NCBI RefSeq assembly: GCF_029081005.1
Contig: NZ_JAJQTQ010000001.1
Span: 1 to 64,000 of the forward strand
Direction of reading: 5' to 3'
From: Halomonas elongata
GTDB taxonomy: Bacteria; Pseudomonadota; Gammaproteobacteria; Pseudomonadales; Halomonadaceae
Length of the DNA stretch: 64,000 bases
The stretch's first letter is position 1. Every line of letters starts with the position of its first letter. Below, in pieces: positions 35,499-47,106 of this stretch. A program made the position numbers and the translations under genes. The notes beneath the pieces are model-generated. The model saw nothing but the letters and a program-made list of their open reading frames with translations. It did not search any database and had not been told where the DNA came from.

Positions 35499-36275
35499 TC
35501 ACTCCACCTCGAGCGTCGCCTCCCAGGCGTTGAGTTCGGCCTCGCTCCAGTCGCCATAGCCGGCGTTGGGGAAGACGATCCAGTCGTCGCCGAATCGCTC
35601 GGCGTTTTCCTCGACCAGGCGGCGCTGTCCTTCGAGATCCGCGTCGGCGAACTCGCCGGAGAAGTCATGCAGGGAGTCGCCGAGCTGCATCACCAGGGTG
35701 TGGTTCTCGACGACCTCGGCCCGACGCTCCGCCTTGGGCGGCCCGAGCAGCATGACGCTGTCCTTCGATACCTGGGGCAGTTCGAGGGCTTCGAGGCTCG
35801 CGATGGTATCGGCCTCGTTCTCCTGATAGCGGTCGGAGACATAGAAGATATCCACGCCCTGCTCGTCGGCGAATTCCAGGAAGTCCGCGGCGCCGGGGAT
35901 CAGGCGCGGCTCGCCCTCGCGTTCCCAGTGCTTCCAGGTATCCCAGGTGGTGTAGTCATGGCATGCCTGCATGTCGCGGGCCAGCAAGGCGCTGTTATCG
36001 AGCACCGTCTCGTCCAGGTCGGTGATGATCGCCAGGTTCGCGTTCTCGTCATGATCGGCGATGGCCTGCTCGAGACGCAGGGTGGCCAGCGCATAGCCCT
36101 GACGCTGCAAGGCCGCGACTTCGGCGGAACGCTGTTGATAGCGAAGCCCCATGGAATAGGCGGCCTGGGCACAGAGTGCTTCACCATCGGTGCCATCGGT
36201 CGCGGCGTTGGCGAACGGCGTCACGCCGGCAAACAGCGCGGCGGCGAGCAGTGTATGGCGGCTGAACGTCATCAT
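35499..36275 (-). CDS. HAD-superfamily acid phosphatase / 5'-nucleotidase (e(P4)-like)
   Basis: 258 residues from the ATG at 36275 (AGGAG 6 nt upstream; other ATGs at 36272 and 36281). A Sec signal peptide ends near FANA-AT, without a lipobox Cys, so it is periplasmic and not a lipoprotein as in Haemophilus e(P4). The HAD motif I is TDLDETVLDNS (Asp86, Asp88), followed by YVSDRYQ and LQLGDSLHDF-type motifs (MQLGDSLHDFSGEF). It releases phosphate from nucleotides or other esters. It stands alone and converges with the channel gene. Confidence 0.9.
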   Translation of the reverse strand: MMTFSRHTLLAAALFAGVTPFANAATDGTDGEALCAQAAYSMGLRYQQRSAEVAALQRQGYALATLRLEQAIADHDENANLAIITDLDETVLDNSALLARDMQACHDYTTWDTWKHWEREGEPRLIPGAADFLEFADEQGVDIFYVSDRYQENEADTIASLEALELPQVSKDSVMLLGPPKAERRAEVVENHTLVMQLGDSLHDFSGEFADADLEGQRRLVEENAERFGDDWIVFPNAGYGDWSEAELNAWEATLEVE

Positions 36276-36540
36276 GAACATCTCCTGCTTGGTGATCGGA
36301 AGGGCACTGCCTGAATGCTCAGGCTCAGCATTTTCTTTGATCACGCTTTGTTATCGAAAATCAGCCATATGATCATATTTTATTTTTATTACACGTTCAA
36401 ATTAATATCTAGGCCGGGCCGGGTTATCACCATGTCATCTCACGGTAGCGCCGGGACACAGAGCGCCGGGGACAAGGGAAGCGGGGACAAGCCGATGAGA
36501 CGGGGGCCGAACGTGCCGGCCGTGGGTGGTGCGGAGAAGA

Positions 36541-37047
36541 TTACAGTCGACGGCAGGCACCGTCGTCCTGTTCCGGCCAGCTCAGGCAATCACCGGTCTC
36601 GATCCCCTTCGCCTCGAAATAGCCGGCATTGACCTCCAGGGCGGCATGATAGGGCGCCGAGGGGCGCGTCACCGGGCAATCGCTCGGCGACGTCGCTCGG
36701 CAGGGCTGCATGCGATGGATGTCGTTGATCCGGCCCTCGGCATCGAGAAAGGCGATATCCAGGGCAATACGCGTGCGGTACATCCAGAAGCCGTTATGGG
36801 CGGGCTGGGCGGTCCCATAGAGGAACAGCATGCCGGCATCCTCGGCCAGGGTGTCGCGCTCCATCAGCCCCCGGCTGCGCTCGGCGGCGCTGCGCGCCAG
36901 CTCCACCGTCAACCGATGCGGCCCCCGTGCGCTGTGAATCGTCAGCGTCGTGGCAGGCAGCGCCGAGGCCCCGACAGCGGGGCACCACAACGCCAGCAAC
37001 GGTAACGACGCCATGCCACGGAGCAATCGACGACGGGTCGGGTTCAT
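36541..37047 (-). CDS. DUF192 secreted protein
   Basis: 168 residues from MNPTRRRLLRGMASLPLL (37047, GAGAGGA upstream). The N-terminus is a signal peptide with a Tat-like RRRLLRG. The DUF192 core runs from LTIHSARGPHRLTVELARS to the end, with ERSRGLMERDTL, AGMLFLYG, FWMYRT, DIAFLDAEGRI and ALEVNAGYFEAKGI. The family has no firm function and proteins are periplasmic. No operon partner is visible. An 83-bp repeat (37180-37264) lies upstream. Confidence 0.88.
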   Translation of the reverse strand: MNPTRRRLLRGMASLPLLALWCPAVGASALPATTLTIHSARGPHRLTVELARSAAERSRGLMERDTLAEDAGMLFLYGTAQPAHNGFWMYRTRIALDIAFLDAEGRINDIHRMQPCRATSPSDCPVTRPSAPYHAALEVNAGYFEAKGIETGDCLSWPEQDDGACRRL

Positions 37048-37430
37048 GAGGGTCCTCTCGATGGCTGGTGATGGGGAAACACTGCTAAAATGCCTGCGCA
37101 TGCAAATCGCTGCGTTGCGCGGTGCTCGAAAGCTCGCCTAACCCCTCGTTATGTCTCGCTTTCTGTGCTCCGTGCGCCTCGCGTGACCCACATGGATGTG
37201 GGAAATGCGATGGCCCGTCGGGAACGGGCCTAGCCTTCACTATGCTCGGCGATTTATTCAGCGTTTCCATAGCCGGGACGAACGCTCGGACAGAACGCCA
37301 GTCACTGTCCGCCGGCCCCGAGTGGATCGAGCGATGCAAGGTTCCAGAAAGCATCACAGTAGTCGACGACAAGGCTGCCTGGAAGATATGCCGTCTCTGT
37401 CCCTGCGGTCGGCTCCCCTCGCCCGTTCAT
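37048..37430. other. Intergenic region with repeat, between DUF192 and LysR genes
   Basis: 383 bp without a gene. Contains the repeat at 37180-37264. The rest is not recognised. Confidence 0.5.
37180..37264 (+). repeat. About 84-bp dispersed repeat, copy 1
   Basis: Shares GTGACC-ACATGGA-GTGG-AAATGCG-TGGCCCG and CGGGCCTAGCC blocks with the reverse complement of 39181-39264, at roughly 80 percent over 60 bp. An internal GGCCCG/CGGGCC hairpin is conserved in both. The two copies flank the LysR and azoreductase genes in inverted orientation. Confidence 0.75.
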
Positions 37431-38324
37431 TCAACACAGGCCGCCCGCCACCTGCATCACCCAGTCGCGAATGGCGAGAATGATCGGGTCATCTCGTCGG
37501 CCTTCCGGGTGGACCAGATAGAACGGCTTGCCTTCCAGTTCCGGCCCGAAGGGCTGTACCAGCCGCCCTTCTTCCAGTTCATCGGCAATCAGCGGACGGC
37601 TCATCAGCGCGACTCCCTGCCCACCGACGGCAGCGGAGATGGCATGGGTTTCATCGGAAAACACCAGCCCAGCACTGACATCGAGATCCGGTACGACGGC
37701 CCGCTTTTGCCAGCCAGCCCAGTTCAGCGGCGCCACCGAGCCTCCCTGGGGACGGAAGTGAATCAGCGAATGGGTGGGCAGTTCCTCCCGGCTCTTCAAG
37801 TCCAGGTGCGGACTGCAGGCGGGAATGAAAACATTATCGAAGAGTTTCTCCGCCACCAGCCCCGGCCAATGGCCATCTCCGTAGCGAATGGCCAGGTCTG
37901 CCGTGACGCCATCCAGCGCGACGGGATCGTGGGAGGCGTGGATGCGCAAATCGATGTCCGGATGCGAGTCGCGCAGCAGGCATACCCAGGGCAACAGCCA
38001 GCGCACCGCCACCGCCGGCGTCGTGGAGAGCGTTACCGCCTGGCGGACAGGCACCGTTTTCAAGCGCTCGACGACACCGCCGATGCTGTCGAACGCGCTC
38101 TCCAGTGTCTGGAACAGCTCGTCCCCCTGCCGGGTAAGCACCAGTTGCCGGGGCTTGCGAACGAACAGCGCCACACCGAGCGCGTCTTCCAGGCCGCGGA
38201 TATGGTGGCTGATGGCCGTGGCGGTCACGGACAGTTCCTCTGCCGCCCGTTTGGCGCTCTCGTGACGGGCGGCCGCTTCAAATGCCCTCAAGGAGGACAG
38301 AGAGGGTAATCGGCGAGGACTCAT
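37431..38324 (-). CDS. LysR-family regulator, GcvA-like
   Basis: 297 residues. The HTH (SLSSLRAFEAAARHESAKRAAEELSVTATAISHHIRGLED, in part) is typical of the GcvA/AmpR branch (ATAISHHIRGLE), followed by a substrate-binding effector domain. It diverges from the azoreductase gene at 38447 with 122 bp between. It probably controls that gene in response to a quinone or azo compound, as in similar pairs (inference). Confidence 0.88.
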   Translation of the reverse strand: MSPRRLPSLSSLRAFEAAARHESAKRAAEELSVTATAISHHIRGLEDALGVALFVRKPRQLVLTRQGDELFQTLESAFDSIGGVVERLKTVPVRQAVTLSTTPAVAVRWLLPWVCLLRDSHPDIDLRIHASHDPVALDGVTADLAIRYGDGHWPGLVAEKLFDNVFIPACSPHLDLKSREELPTHSLIHFRPQGGSVAPLNWAGWQKRAVVPDLDVSAGLVFSDETHAISAAVGGQGVALMSRPLIADELEEGRLVQPFGPELEGKPFYLVHPEGRRDDPIILAIRDWVMQVAGGLC

Positions 38325-38446
38325 GGCTGAACTCAGCTCATCTCAACACGCAAGAAAAGATCGTTTGTTGCCTATATACCGTGATTCTAGGCTGATCTGG
38401 CCACTGAAAGATACCTGAAGCCAACTCACATCATGAGGTAACAATC

Positions 38447-39148
38447 ATGACCCACATCCTGCAACTCGACGCCAGTGCCCGCCCCGGCCGCGCCGGTACC
38501 GACGACCACGGTTCCATCAGCCGTCGGTTGACGCACCGCTTCGTCTCCGGCTGGCAGAACCGTCGACCCGACGATAGCGTCACCTACCGGGATATCGGTG
38601 GCCATCCCCCCTCCTTCATCGACCAGCCATGGATTCAGGCCGCCTTCACGCCATCGGCGCAGCGGTCCGCCTGGATGACAGACACGCTCGCCGAAAGCGA
38701 CCAGCTGGTCGACGAGCTGGTCGCCGCGGACATCCTGGTCATCGGTGCACCGCTCTATAACTTCGGCATGCCGGCAACCCTGAAAGCCTGGGTAGATCAG
38801 GTGGTACGTCTCGGCCGCACCGTGGATTACGAGCCGAACCAGCCGGAGGACCCGTTCATCACCCTGCTGGCCGACCGCCCCCGCCACGCCATCATTCTGT
38901 CGTCCCGGGGCGAATCCGGCCTCGGTCCAGGCGGGCCCATGGCCCACATGAATCACCTGGAGCCCAACCTGACCACGGTGCTGGAATTCGTCGGCATCAC
39001 CCGGATCCACCGGATTGCCGTTGAACATCAGGAAGAAGGCGGCGCCTTGCTGGCAGCGTCCATCGAGGCGGCGGAACGCGACGTGGACGCACTGATCGCC
39101 CACCTCTCGCAGACCGTCCATGCCGTGGAACAGGCAGAGCCCGCCTGA
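38447..39148 (+). CDS. FMN-dependent NAD(P)H:quinone oxidoreductase / azoreductase (AzoR-like)
   Basis: 233 residues with the flavodoxin-like fold: LQLDASARPG at the start (phosphate-binding loop), VIGAPLYNFGMPATLKAWVDQV (FMN contact, in part) and LSSRGESGLGPGG. AzoR-type enzymes reduce quinones and azo bonds in the cytosol by two-electron steps. It is divergent from a GcvA-like LysR gene, and the pair lies between two inverted copies of an 84-bp repeat. The exact substrate is unknown. Confidence 0.9.
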   Translation: MTHILQLDASARPGRAGTDDHGSISRRLTHRFVSGWQNRRPDDSVTYRDIGGHPPSFIDQPWIQAAFTPSAQRSAWMTDTLAESDQLVDELVAADILVIGAPLYNFGMPATLKAWVDQVVRLGRTVDYEPNQPEDPFITLLADRPRHAIILSSRGESGLGPGGPMAHMNHLEPNLTTVLEFVGITRIHRIAVEHQEEGGALLAASIEAAERDVDALIAHLSQTVHAVEQAEPA

Positions 39149-39180
39149 CAGCCTCTTGGCCGGAAAGGCACAAGGGTTTG

Positions 39181-39264
39181 CCTGAAAAGTCGGCGAGCAA
39201 AGATCAGGGCTAGGCCCGCTCCCAGCGGGCCAACGCATTTTCCACGTCCATGTAGGTCACAAGG
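39181..39264 (-). repeat. About 84-bp dispersed repeat, copy 2
   Basis: Reverse-complement partner of 37180-37264. The hairpin GGCCCGC/GCGGGCC (39213-39230) is the conserved centre. It lies 32 bp past the azoreductase stop and could also serve as its transcript end. Confidence 0.75.
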
Positions 39265-39277
39265 CAAAAATCAGCGA

Positions 39278-39362
39278 CAAATCGTCAGGAGTGACGATTT
39301 GGGCAGCTCCGCTGCTCGAAGAGCGAGTGACAAGGATGTCACGAGTCAAAAAGCGGAGTTTA
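39278..39362 (+). repeat. Hairpin cluster with GGA loops and AAAAAGCGGAGTTTA core
   Basis: A perfect 10-bp stem (CAAATCGTCA arm, 39278-39287 with 39292-39301) shows a GGAG loop. A second, GTGACA-AGGA-TGTCAC (39327-39342), shows an AGGA loop. The end, AAAAAGCGGAGTTTA (39348-39362), is the same core found in the 140-bp elements. It lies between the azoreductase and the GntR gene stops. Confidence 0.7.
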
Positions 39363-39367
39363 AAAAC

Positions 39368-40099
39368 CTAGGTCTGTTCGGCGGTGCGCCCCAGAATCGA
39401 CATCAAATCGATGCTGTTCTCGCGGGGGCGCAGGTCGAGCAATGCCTCGAGGCTGTGGAGGTGGTCGTTGACACAGGCGCGGGCGGCCTCGCCGTCGCCC
39501 TTGCCGAGCCGGTCGAGCAGACGCGGGTGGTCGTTCTCCAGATAGCAGGAGGCGAGGCTCGGACGCTTGTAGAGGGCGATGACGATGGAGGTACGCAGCA
39601 CCAGGTCGGTGAGCATCGCGCCCAGCACCCGGTTGGGCGAATGCTCGGCCAGCAGGTGATGGATGGTCAGGGAGTGCTCGATGCGTGCCGGCTCGTCACC
39701 ACGCTCGTAGGCGTCGGTTTCCAGGCGTGCCTGGGTTTCCAGGGTCGACATGACCTCGGCGTCGAGCCGGCCGGCCAATTGTGCGGCCACCTCGCCCTCG
39801 ACCAGACGACGCGCCTCGAACGTCTCACGGGTTTCCTCGATGCTCGGTGCACGCACCCGGGCCACCTGGTTGGGCCGCTGATCGACGACATGCTCGGACG
39901 CCAGACGCGTCAACGCCTTGCGTACCACCGAGCGACTGACACCGAACACCTCGCCCAGCGTCACTTCCGGCAGCTTGGTATCCGGCGGCAGACGCTGCGT
40001 CAATACCGCGCGTCTGACCTTCTCGACGATATCCTGGTCGCTGATGCGACCGCCGGCCTTGACCTCGGCCAGCATCTCCTTGTGCCAGGCGTTATTCAT
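39368..40099 (-). CDS. GntR-family (FCD) transcriptional regulator 1
   Basis: 243 residues from MNNAWHKEMLAEV (40099, GGGGAG upstream). The N-terminal winged HTH has LGEVFGVSRSVVRKALTRL, and the C-terminal FCD domain is all-helical with metal or effector-binding His (HSLTIHHLLAEH, NDHLHSLEALL). It lies at the end of the glyoxylate/ureide block. A TGTATACA palindrome 75 bp upstream suggests autoregulation. The effector is probably a ureide, glyoxylate or related acid (inference). Confidence 0.9.
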   Translation of the reverse strand: MNNAWHKEMLAEVKAGGRISDQDIVEKVRRAVLTQRLPPDTKLPEVTLGEVFGVSRSVVRKALTRLASEHVVDQRPNQVARVRAPSIEETRETFEARRLVEGEVAAQLAGRLDAEVMSTLETQARLETDAYERGDEPARIEHSLTIHHLLAEHSPNRVLGAMLTDLVLRTSIVIALYKRPSLASCYLENDHPRLLDRLGKGDGEAARACVNDHLHSLEALLDLRPRENSIDLMSILGRTAEQT

Positions 40100-40173
40100 G
40101 GACTGTCTCCCCGGGATTGCCTGTCGAGACCTTCGCATGTTTCACGCCTGCTGACCACACTCCAACCCCACTT

Positions 40174-40181
40174 TGTATACA
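40174..40181. promoter_or_regulatory. TGTATACA palindrome upstream of GntR regulator 1
   Basis: TTTGTATACAG lies between the pyruvate kinase stop (40194) and the GntR start (40099). It matches the sites before gcl, puuE, the racemase, uraH/uraD and GntR regulator 2. Confidence 0.65.
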
Positions 40182-40193
40182 GTTCTCCATCAT

Positions 40194-41681
40194 TCAATCG
40201 ATGCGATGGCCATCGCCCACATCGAGGATCTTCAGGGTATTGGTGCCGCCGTGGGCGTTCATGTGATCCCCTCGGGTCAGGATCACGTGGTCGCCCGGCT
40301 CGGCGATGCCCTGGGCCACCAGGCGCTCCAGCGCGCGATCGTTGAGCTCGCCGGCCGACATCGCGCTGGTGTCGAAGGGCAGGGATATCACCCCACGATA
40401 CAACGCCATGCGGCGCTGGGCGACGGGGTTGTGGGCCAGGCCGACGATCGGCAGTCCCGAACGGATCCGCGAGGCGATCAGCGGCGTATAGCCGGTGGCC
40501 GTCATGCAGGCGATGGCCGCCACGCCGGAAAGGTGATTGGCGGCGTACATCGCCGACAGGGCGATGGTCTCGTCGATCCGCGAGAAGCCCTCGTGGATGC
40601 GGTGCCCGGATTCCTGGGCGATGCGCTCGCGCTCGGCGCCCAGGCAGACCCGTGCCATGGCCTCCACGGTCTCCGTCGGGAAGTCGCCGGCGGCGGTCTC
40701 GGCGGAGAGCATCACCGCATCGGTGGCATCGAGCACGGCATTGGCCACGTCGAACACCTCGGCGCGGGTCGGCAGCGGCGACTCGATCATCGACTCCATC
40801 ATCTGGGTCGCGGTGATCACCGCCCGGTTGTGGCTGCGGGCATGCTTGATGATGCGCTTCTGAGTGCCGATCAGCGCTTCGTCGCCGATTTCCACACCGA
40901 GATCGCCGCGGGCCACCATCACCGCCTGGCTGGCCTCGATGATGCCGTCCAGGGTGGCGTCATCGGCCACGGCTTCGGCGCGCTCGAGCTTGGCCACCAG
41001 GCCGATCTCGGCGCCGGCCTCGCCGAGCCGCTCGCGGGCCTCGTGCATGTCGGCGGCGCTGCGCGGGAAGGACACCGCCAGGTAGTCGACACCGATGTCG
41101 ATGGCGGTCTCCAGATCGGCCTTGTCCTTGTCGGTCAGCGCCGGGGCGGAGAGCCCGCCGCCCTGCTTGTTGATGCCCTTGTTGTTGGAGAGCCGGCCGC
41201 CCTGCACCACGGTGGTGTGAATCTCGCTGCCGGCCACGCGCACGACGTCGAGCACCAGACGGCCATCGTCGAGCAGCAGGCGATCCCCGGCCACGACATC
41301 TTCGGCCAGGGCCTTGTAGTCGCAGCCGACCCGACCGGCGTCGCCGGCCTCGCCGTCCAGGGCGACATCGAGCACGAAGGCCTGGCCTTCCTCGAGGTCC
41401 ACGACACCGTCGCGGAAGCGGGCGATGCGGATCTTGGGGCCTTGCAGGTCGCCCAGGGCGGCGACGCTGCGGCCGAGGCGCGTGGCGATCTCGCGCACCT
41501 CGGTGAGCCGGCGGCGGTGGTCGTCGGGGGCGCCATGGGAGAAGTTGAGGCGTACCACATCGACGCCGGCGGCGATCATCCGTTCGAGCACGCCGGGCCT
41601 GTCACTGGCGGGCCCGAGGGTGGCGACGATCTTGGTGCGGCGAATCGGCTCGTGGATCGGAGCATGGGGGGGCAGCGTCAT
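40194..41681 (-). CDS. pyk: Pyruvate kinase
   Basis: 495 residues. Motifs: RRTKIVATLGPAS (14-26), VVRLNFSHGA, LGDLQGPKIR, the catalytic block VMVARGDLGVEIG and ATQMMESMIESPLPTRAEVFDVANA (in part). The C-terminal domain (ACMTATGYTPLIASRIR) is the effector-binding part. It converts PEP and ADP to pyruvate and ATP. Its start overlaps the stop of the glycerate kinase gene by 4 bp (ATGA), so it is translationally coupled and completes the glyoxylate-to-pyruvate route. Confidence 0.96.
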   Translation of the reverse strand: MTLPPHAPIHEPIRRTKIVATLGPASDRPGVLERMIAAGVDVVRLNFSHGAPDDHRRRLTEVREIATRLGRSVAALGDLQGPKIRIARFRDGVVDLEEGQAFVLDVALDGEAGDAGRVGCDYKALAEDVVAGDRLLLDDGRLVLDVVRVAGSEIHTTVVQGGRLSNNKGINKQGGGLSAPALTDKDKADLETAIDIGVDYLAVSFPRSAADMHEARERLGEAGAEIGLVAKLERAEAVADDATLDGIIEASQAVMVARGDLGVEIGDEALIGTQKRIIKHARSHNRAVITATQMMESMIESPLPTRAEVFDVANAVLDATDAVMLSAETAAGDFPTETVEAMARVCLGAERERIAQESGHRIHEGFSRIDETIALSAMYAANHLSGVAAIACMTATGYTPLIASRIRSGLPIVGLAHNPVAQRRMALYRGVISLPFDTSAMSAGELNDRALERLVAQGIAEPGDHVILTRGDHMNAHGGTNTLKILDVGDGHRID

Positions 41682-42988
41682 GAAGTCCTCGGTAATACCA
41701 GAATGGCACGAAAGTCGTTGACGTTGGTGCGCGTCGGACCGGTCACGATCAGGTCATCCAGCGCATCAAAGAAAGTATAGGCGTCATTACGTGACAGATA
41801 GTCGTCGGGATCAAGACCGAGTTCGCGCATGCGCTCCCAGCAGGGTGGCCCGAAGATGGCCCCGGCGTTGTCCTCGGAGCCATCGATGCCGTCGGTGTCG
41901 ATGGCCAGAGCGTGAATGCCGGGCGCCCCCTTGAGGGTCGTGAAGAGCCCCAGCAGATACTCGACATTACGCCCGCCACGCCCATCGCCACGAACGGTCA
42001 CACTGGTCTCGCCGCCGGAGAGAATCAGCAAGGGCCGGGACAGATCATCCTGGGCGGACAGCGCCATTCGCCCCTGGGCCCGCCCGAGCTCTCGCGCCTC
42101 GCCTTCGAGATCATCGCCCAGCAGACGCACCTCGATCCCCTCGGCCTCGGCGGCTGCGTTGGCTGCGGACAGGGCATCCCGGGCCCGGGCGAGGATCTCG
42201 CTCTCGTCCCGGGCGAAGCCTGGATCCTCGGGATGTGGTGCCTCGGTATTGGTCTCGAGGTGATGGCGCACCGACTCGGAAACCTCGATACCGTAACGTT
42301 CGAGGATCGCCAGGGCATCGGCCGGCGTGGTGGCATCGGGCAGGGTCGGGCCGGAAGCGATCAAGGAGGCTTCATCGCCGGGCACATCCGAGATGAGCCA
42401 GGTCAGCACCCGCGCCGGGTGCGCGGCGGCAGCCAGTCGCCCGCCCTTGATGGCGGACAGATGCCGACGCACCGTGTTGATCTCGCGGATCGGCGCTCCG
42501 CAGCGCAACAATGCCTTGTTGAGGGCCTGCTTCTCATCCAGGCCGACGCCAGGCGCCGGCAGCGTCATCAGCGCCGATCCTCCGCCGGACACCAGGGCAA
42601 TCACCAGGTCGTCCTCGCCCAGCCCCTCGATGGACTCGAGCATGCGGCGGGCAGCACGTTCACTCAGGTCGTCGGGCATCGGGTGGGAGGCCTCGAGTAC
42701 CTCGATGTCACGACACTCGGCGCCATGGCCATAGCGCGTCACCACCAGGCCCTCGAGGGGCGCATCAGGATGACGGGCCTGCCAGGCACGCTCCAGCGCC
42801 GCCGCCATGGCGGCCGCCGCCTTGCCGGCTCCCACCACCAGGGTGCGACCGGCCGGGGGTGTCGGCAACCTGTCGGGCAACAGCGAATCCGGGTGAACGG
42901 CCGCCACGGCGGTCTCACCGAGGCGGGTCAGCCAACTGCGCACGGCCTCGGGCCGGTCGGAGGAAAGCAACGGAGAAAGGGCATTCAT
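41678..42988 (-). CDS. ttuD: Glycerate 2-kinase (MOFRL/TtuD family)
   Basis: 436 residues, AGGAG upstream. Family blocks: RTLVVGAGKAAAAMAAALE, LVSGGGSALM, INTVRRHLSAIKGGRLA, TWLISDVPGDEASLIASGP and the C-terminal ALAIDTDGIDGSEDNAGA. Older annotations call it hydroxypyruvate reductase (TtuD), but enzymes of this type phosphorylate glycerate to 2-phosphoglycerate. It is coupled to pyk and follows glxR, whose product it uses. Confidence 0.9.
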   Translation of the reverse strand: MNALSPLLSSDRPEAVRSWLTRLGETAVAAVHPDSLLPDRLPTPPAGRTLVVGAGKAAAAMAAALERAWQARHPDAPLEGLVVTRYGHGAECRDIEVLEASHPMPDDLSERAARRMLESIEGLGEDDLVIALVSGGGSALMTLPAPGVGLDEKQALNKALLRCGAPIREINTVRRHLSAIKGGRLAAAAHPARVLTWLISDVPGDEASLIASGPTLPDATTPADALAILERYGIEVSESVRHHLETNTEAPHPEDPGFARDESEILARARDALSAANAAAEAEGIEVRLLGDDLEGEARELGRAQGRMALSAQDDLSRPLLILSGGETSVTVRGDGRGGRNVEYLLGLFTTLKGAPGIHALAIDTDGIDGSEDNAGAIFGPPCWERMRELGLDPDDYLSRNDAYTFFDALDDLIVTGPTRTNVNDFRAILVLPRTS

Positions 42989-43124
42989 CGGAAAGTCTCC
43001 TTTACGCAGGAAAGTACTGCCTAAATCGGCGAGCTCCTCGCCGTAACCGCTCCGCTCGCGCGGCCTTCACGGTTATCATGCGGGTGGCGCAAGGTACACC
43101 GGGATTTACGCAGGACCTCCCCAA

Positions 43125-43173
43125 AAAAGGGCCCGGTGACGAGGGGTGCTTCAGGGGAAGTTCGTCACCGGGC
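43125..43173 (-). terminator. Terminator downstream of glxR
   Basis: A perfect 12-bp stem (GCCCGGTGACGA arm, 43131-43142 with 43162-43173) is followed on the minus strand by CCTTTTTT. It separates glxR from the ttuD-pyk operon. Confidence 0.85.
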
Positions 43174-43278
43174 AATGGCCGTGGAAACGGCCTGGCAGAC
43201 GACGACCCGACGCCTGCCATTAGGGAGCAGTCACCTCCCTGTCCCCCGCCGGCCGCCACGACGGCCGACGGGAAGGAC

Positions 43279-44166
43279 TCAGCGGCTACCGACTTCGTGG
43301 TCGGCGAGCCGTTCGAGGGCACGCAGGATGCCGGCGTGGTCCCAGTCGGCGCCACCATTCGCGGCGCAGGCCTGGAACAGCTGCTGGGCATTGGCGGTAC
43401 CGGGCAGTGCCAGGTCGAGGCTTCGTGCCCCTTCCAGTGCCAGGTTGAGATCCTTCTGGTGCAGCTTGATCTTGAAACCCGGATCGAAGGTGCGGTCGAT
43501 CATGCGCTGACCGTGCACGTCGAGGATCTTCGACTGGGCCAGGCCACCGAGCAGCGATTCACGCACCTTGGACACGTCGGCCCCCGCCTTGGAGGCAAAC
43601 AGCAGCCCCTCGGACACTGCCTCGATGGTCAGCGCCACGACGATCTGGTTGGCCACCTTGCAAGTCTGGCCGGCGCCGTGACCGCCGATGTGGGTAATGG
43701 TCTTGCCCATGATCTCGAGCAGCGGGTTGGCACGCTCGAAACCTTCCTGAGTGGCACCGACCATGATGGTCAGGGCAGCATTGATCGCACCGCCCTCACC
43801 GCCGGACACCGGAGCATCGACGTACTCACCGCCGGCATCGTGGATGCGCTTGGCGAACTCCTGGGTGGCCAGCGGTGCGATGGAGCTCATGTCGATCACC
43901 AGGGTGCCGGGCTTGAGCCCTTCGACGACACCGCCTTCGCCGAACAGCACCTCTTCGACGTCGGGGGTATCCGGCACCATGGTGATGACCACCTCGGAAG
44001 CCTCGGCCACCGCCTTGGGATTATCGAGCTCCTTCATGCCCTTGGAGGCCAGGGTCTCGTCCAGGCTGCCACGCTTGACGGTGGTCAGCTCGTGGCCGGC
44101 GTCCAGCAGATGGCCCGCCATGGGACGCCCCATGATGCCAAGGCCAATAAAACCGATCTTGCTCAT
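43279..44166 (-). CDS. glxR: Tartronate semialdehyde reductase (2-hydroxy-3-oxopropionate reductase)
   Basis: 295 residues from MSKIGFIGLGIMGRPMAGHL (44166, AAGGAG upstream). Rossmann N-terminus with GLGIMG, substrate motif DAPVSGGEGGA and the catalytic Lys region GAGQTCKVANQIVV (in the GxxGxGxxxKxxxN motif). It reduces tartronate semialdehyde from Gcl to D-glycerate with NAD(P)H. The next enzyme, glycerate kinase, is downstream behind a terminator. Confidence 0.95.
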   Translation of the reverse strand: MSKIGFIGLGIMGRPMAGHLLDAGHELTTVKRGSLDETLASKGMKELDNPKAVAEASEVVITMVPDTPDVEEVLFGEGGVVEGLKPGTLVIDMSSIAPLATQEFAKRIHDAGGEYVDAPVSGGEGGAINAALTIMVGATQEGFERANPLLEIMGKTITHIGGHGAGQTCKVANQIVVALTIEAVSEGLLFASKAGADVSKVRESLLGGLAQSKILDVHGQRMIDRTFDPGFKIKLHQKDLNLALEGARSLDLALPGTANAQQLFQACAANGGADWDHAGILRALERLADHEVGSR

Positions 44167-44346
44167 GATATTTCTCCTTGCGGAATACGAGCCCCTTTTC
44201 TTGGCCACGCTGATATTGGAGGGACTTGCCCGTCAGCGATGGAGTCTGGAAAACGAGCTCTCTATGTCTTCTGTTATCAATATCCATGTATCGAAACGCG
44301 TGACGAGTGATGGCAGGTCGGTCGCCGCCGGAGCGGAGGAGCCGGA

Positions 44347-44364
44347 ATGTACTTGACAGTACAT
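44347..44364. promoter_or_regulatory. ATGTACT-N4-AGTACAT inverted repeat upstream of glxR
   Basis: A perfect 7-bp inverted repeat lies in the 247-bp gap between hyi and glxR. It shares the TGTA/TACA ends of the TGTATACA sites but has a wider centre. It could be an operator or the hyi transcript end. Confidence 0.4.
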
Positions 44365-44413
44365 GAGGACTCCGAGCACCGCCGGCGATCGAGATGCCGA
44401 GCGCAGTCGCGTT

Positions 44414-45190
<777 letters not shown>

Positions 45191-45281
45191 GTGAATCTCC
45201 CCGTGTCTTCTCGTGTATGTCAGCGTACGTCTCGGGCCGCCCGGCCGCCGGTCCCCACCGCTGGCCGAGCGACGACCGTGC

Positions 45282-47060
<1,779 letters not shown>

Positions 47061-47090
47061 GACGATTCCTCCGGTAACGGGTTTTATTCT

Positions 47091-47106
47091 TTGGAAATAA
47101 TTTCTG
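47091..47106. promoter_or_regulatory. TTGGAAA-type palindrome at the gcl promoter
   Basis: TTGGAAATAATTTCTG lies 31 bp before the gcl start and overlaps the TGTATACA site. It resembles the symmetric sites recalled for the IclR-family ureide regulator AllR. No IclR gene is in the window. Confidence 0.45.

Noticed and set aside
40173-41780. Plus-strand open frame opposite pyruvate kinase
   Set aside because: Antisense shadow; pyruvate kinase motifs are on the minus strand.
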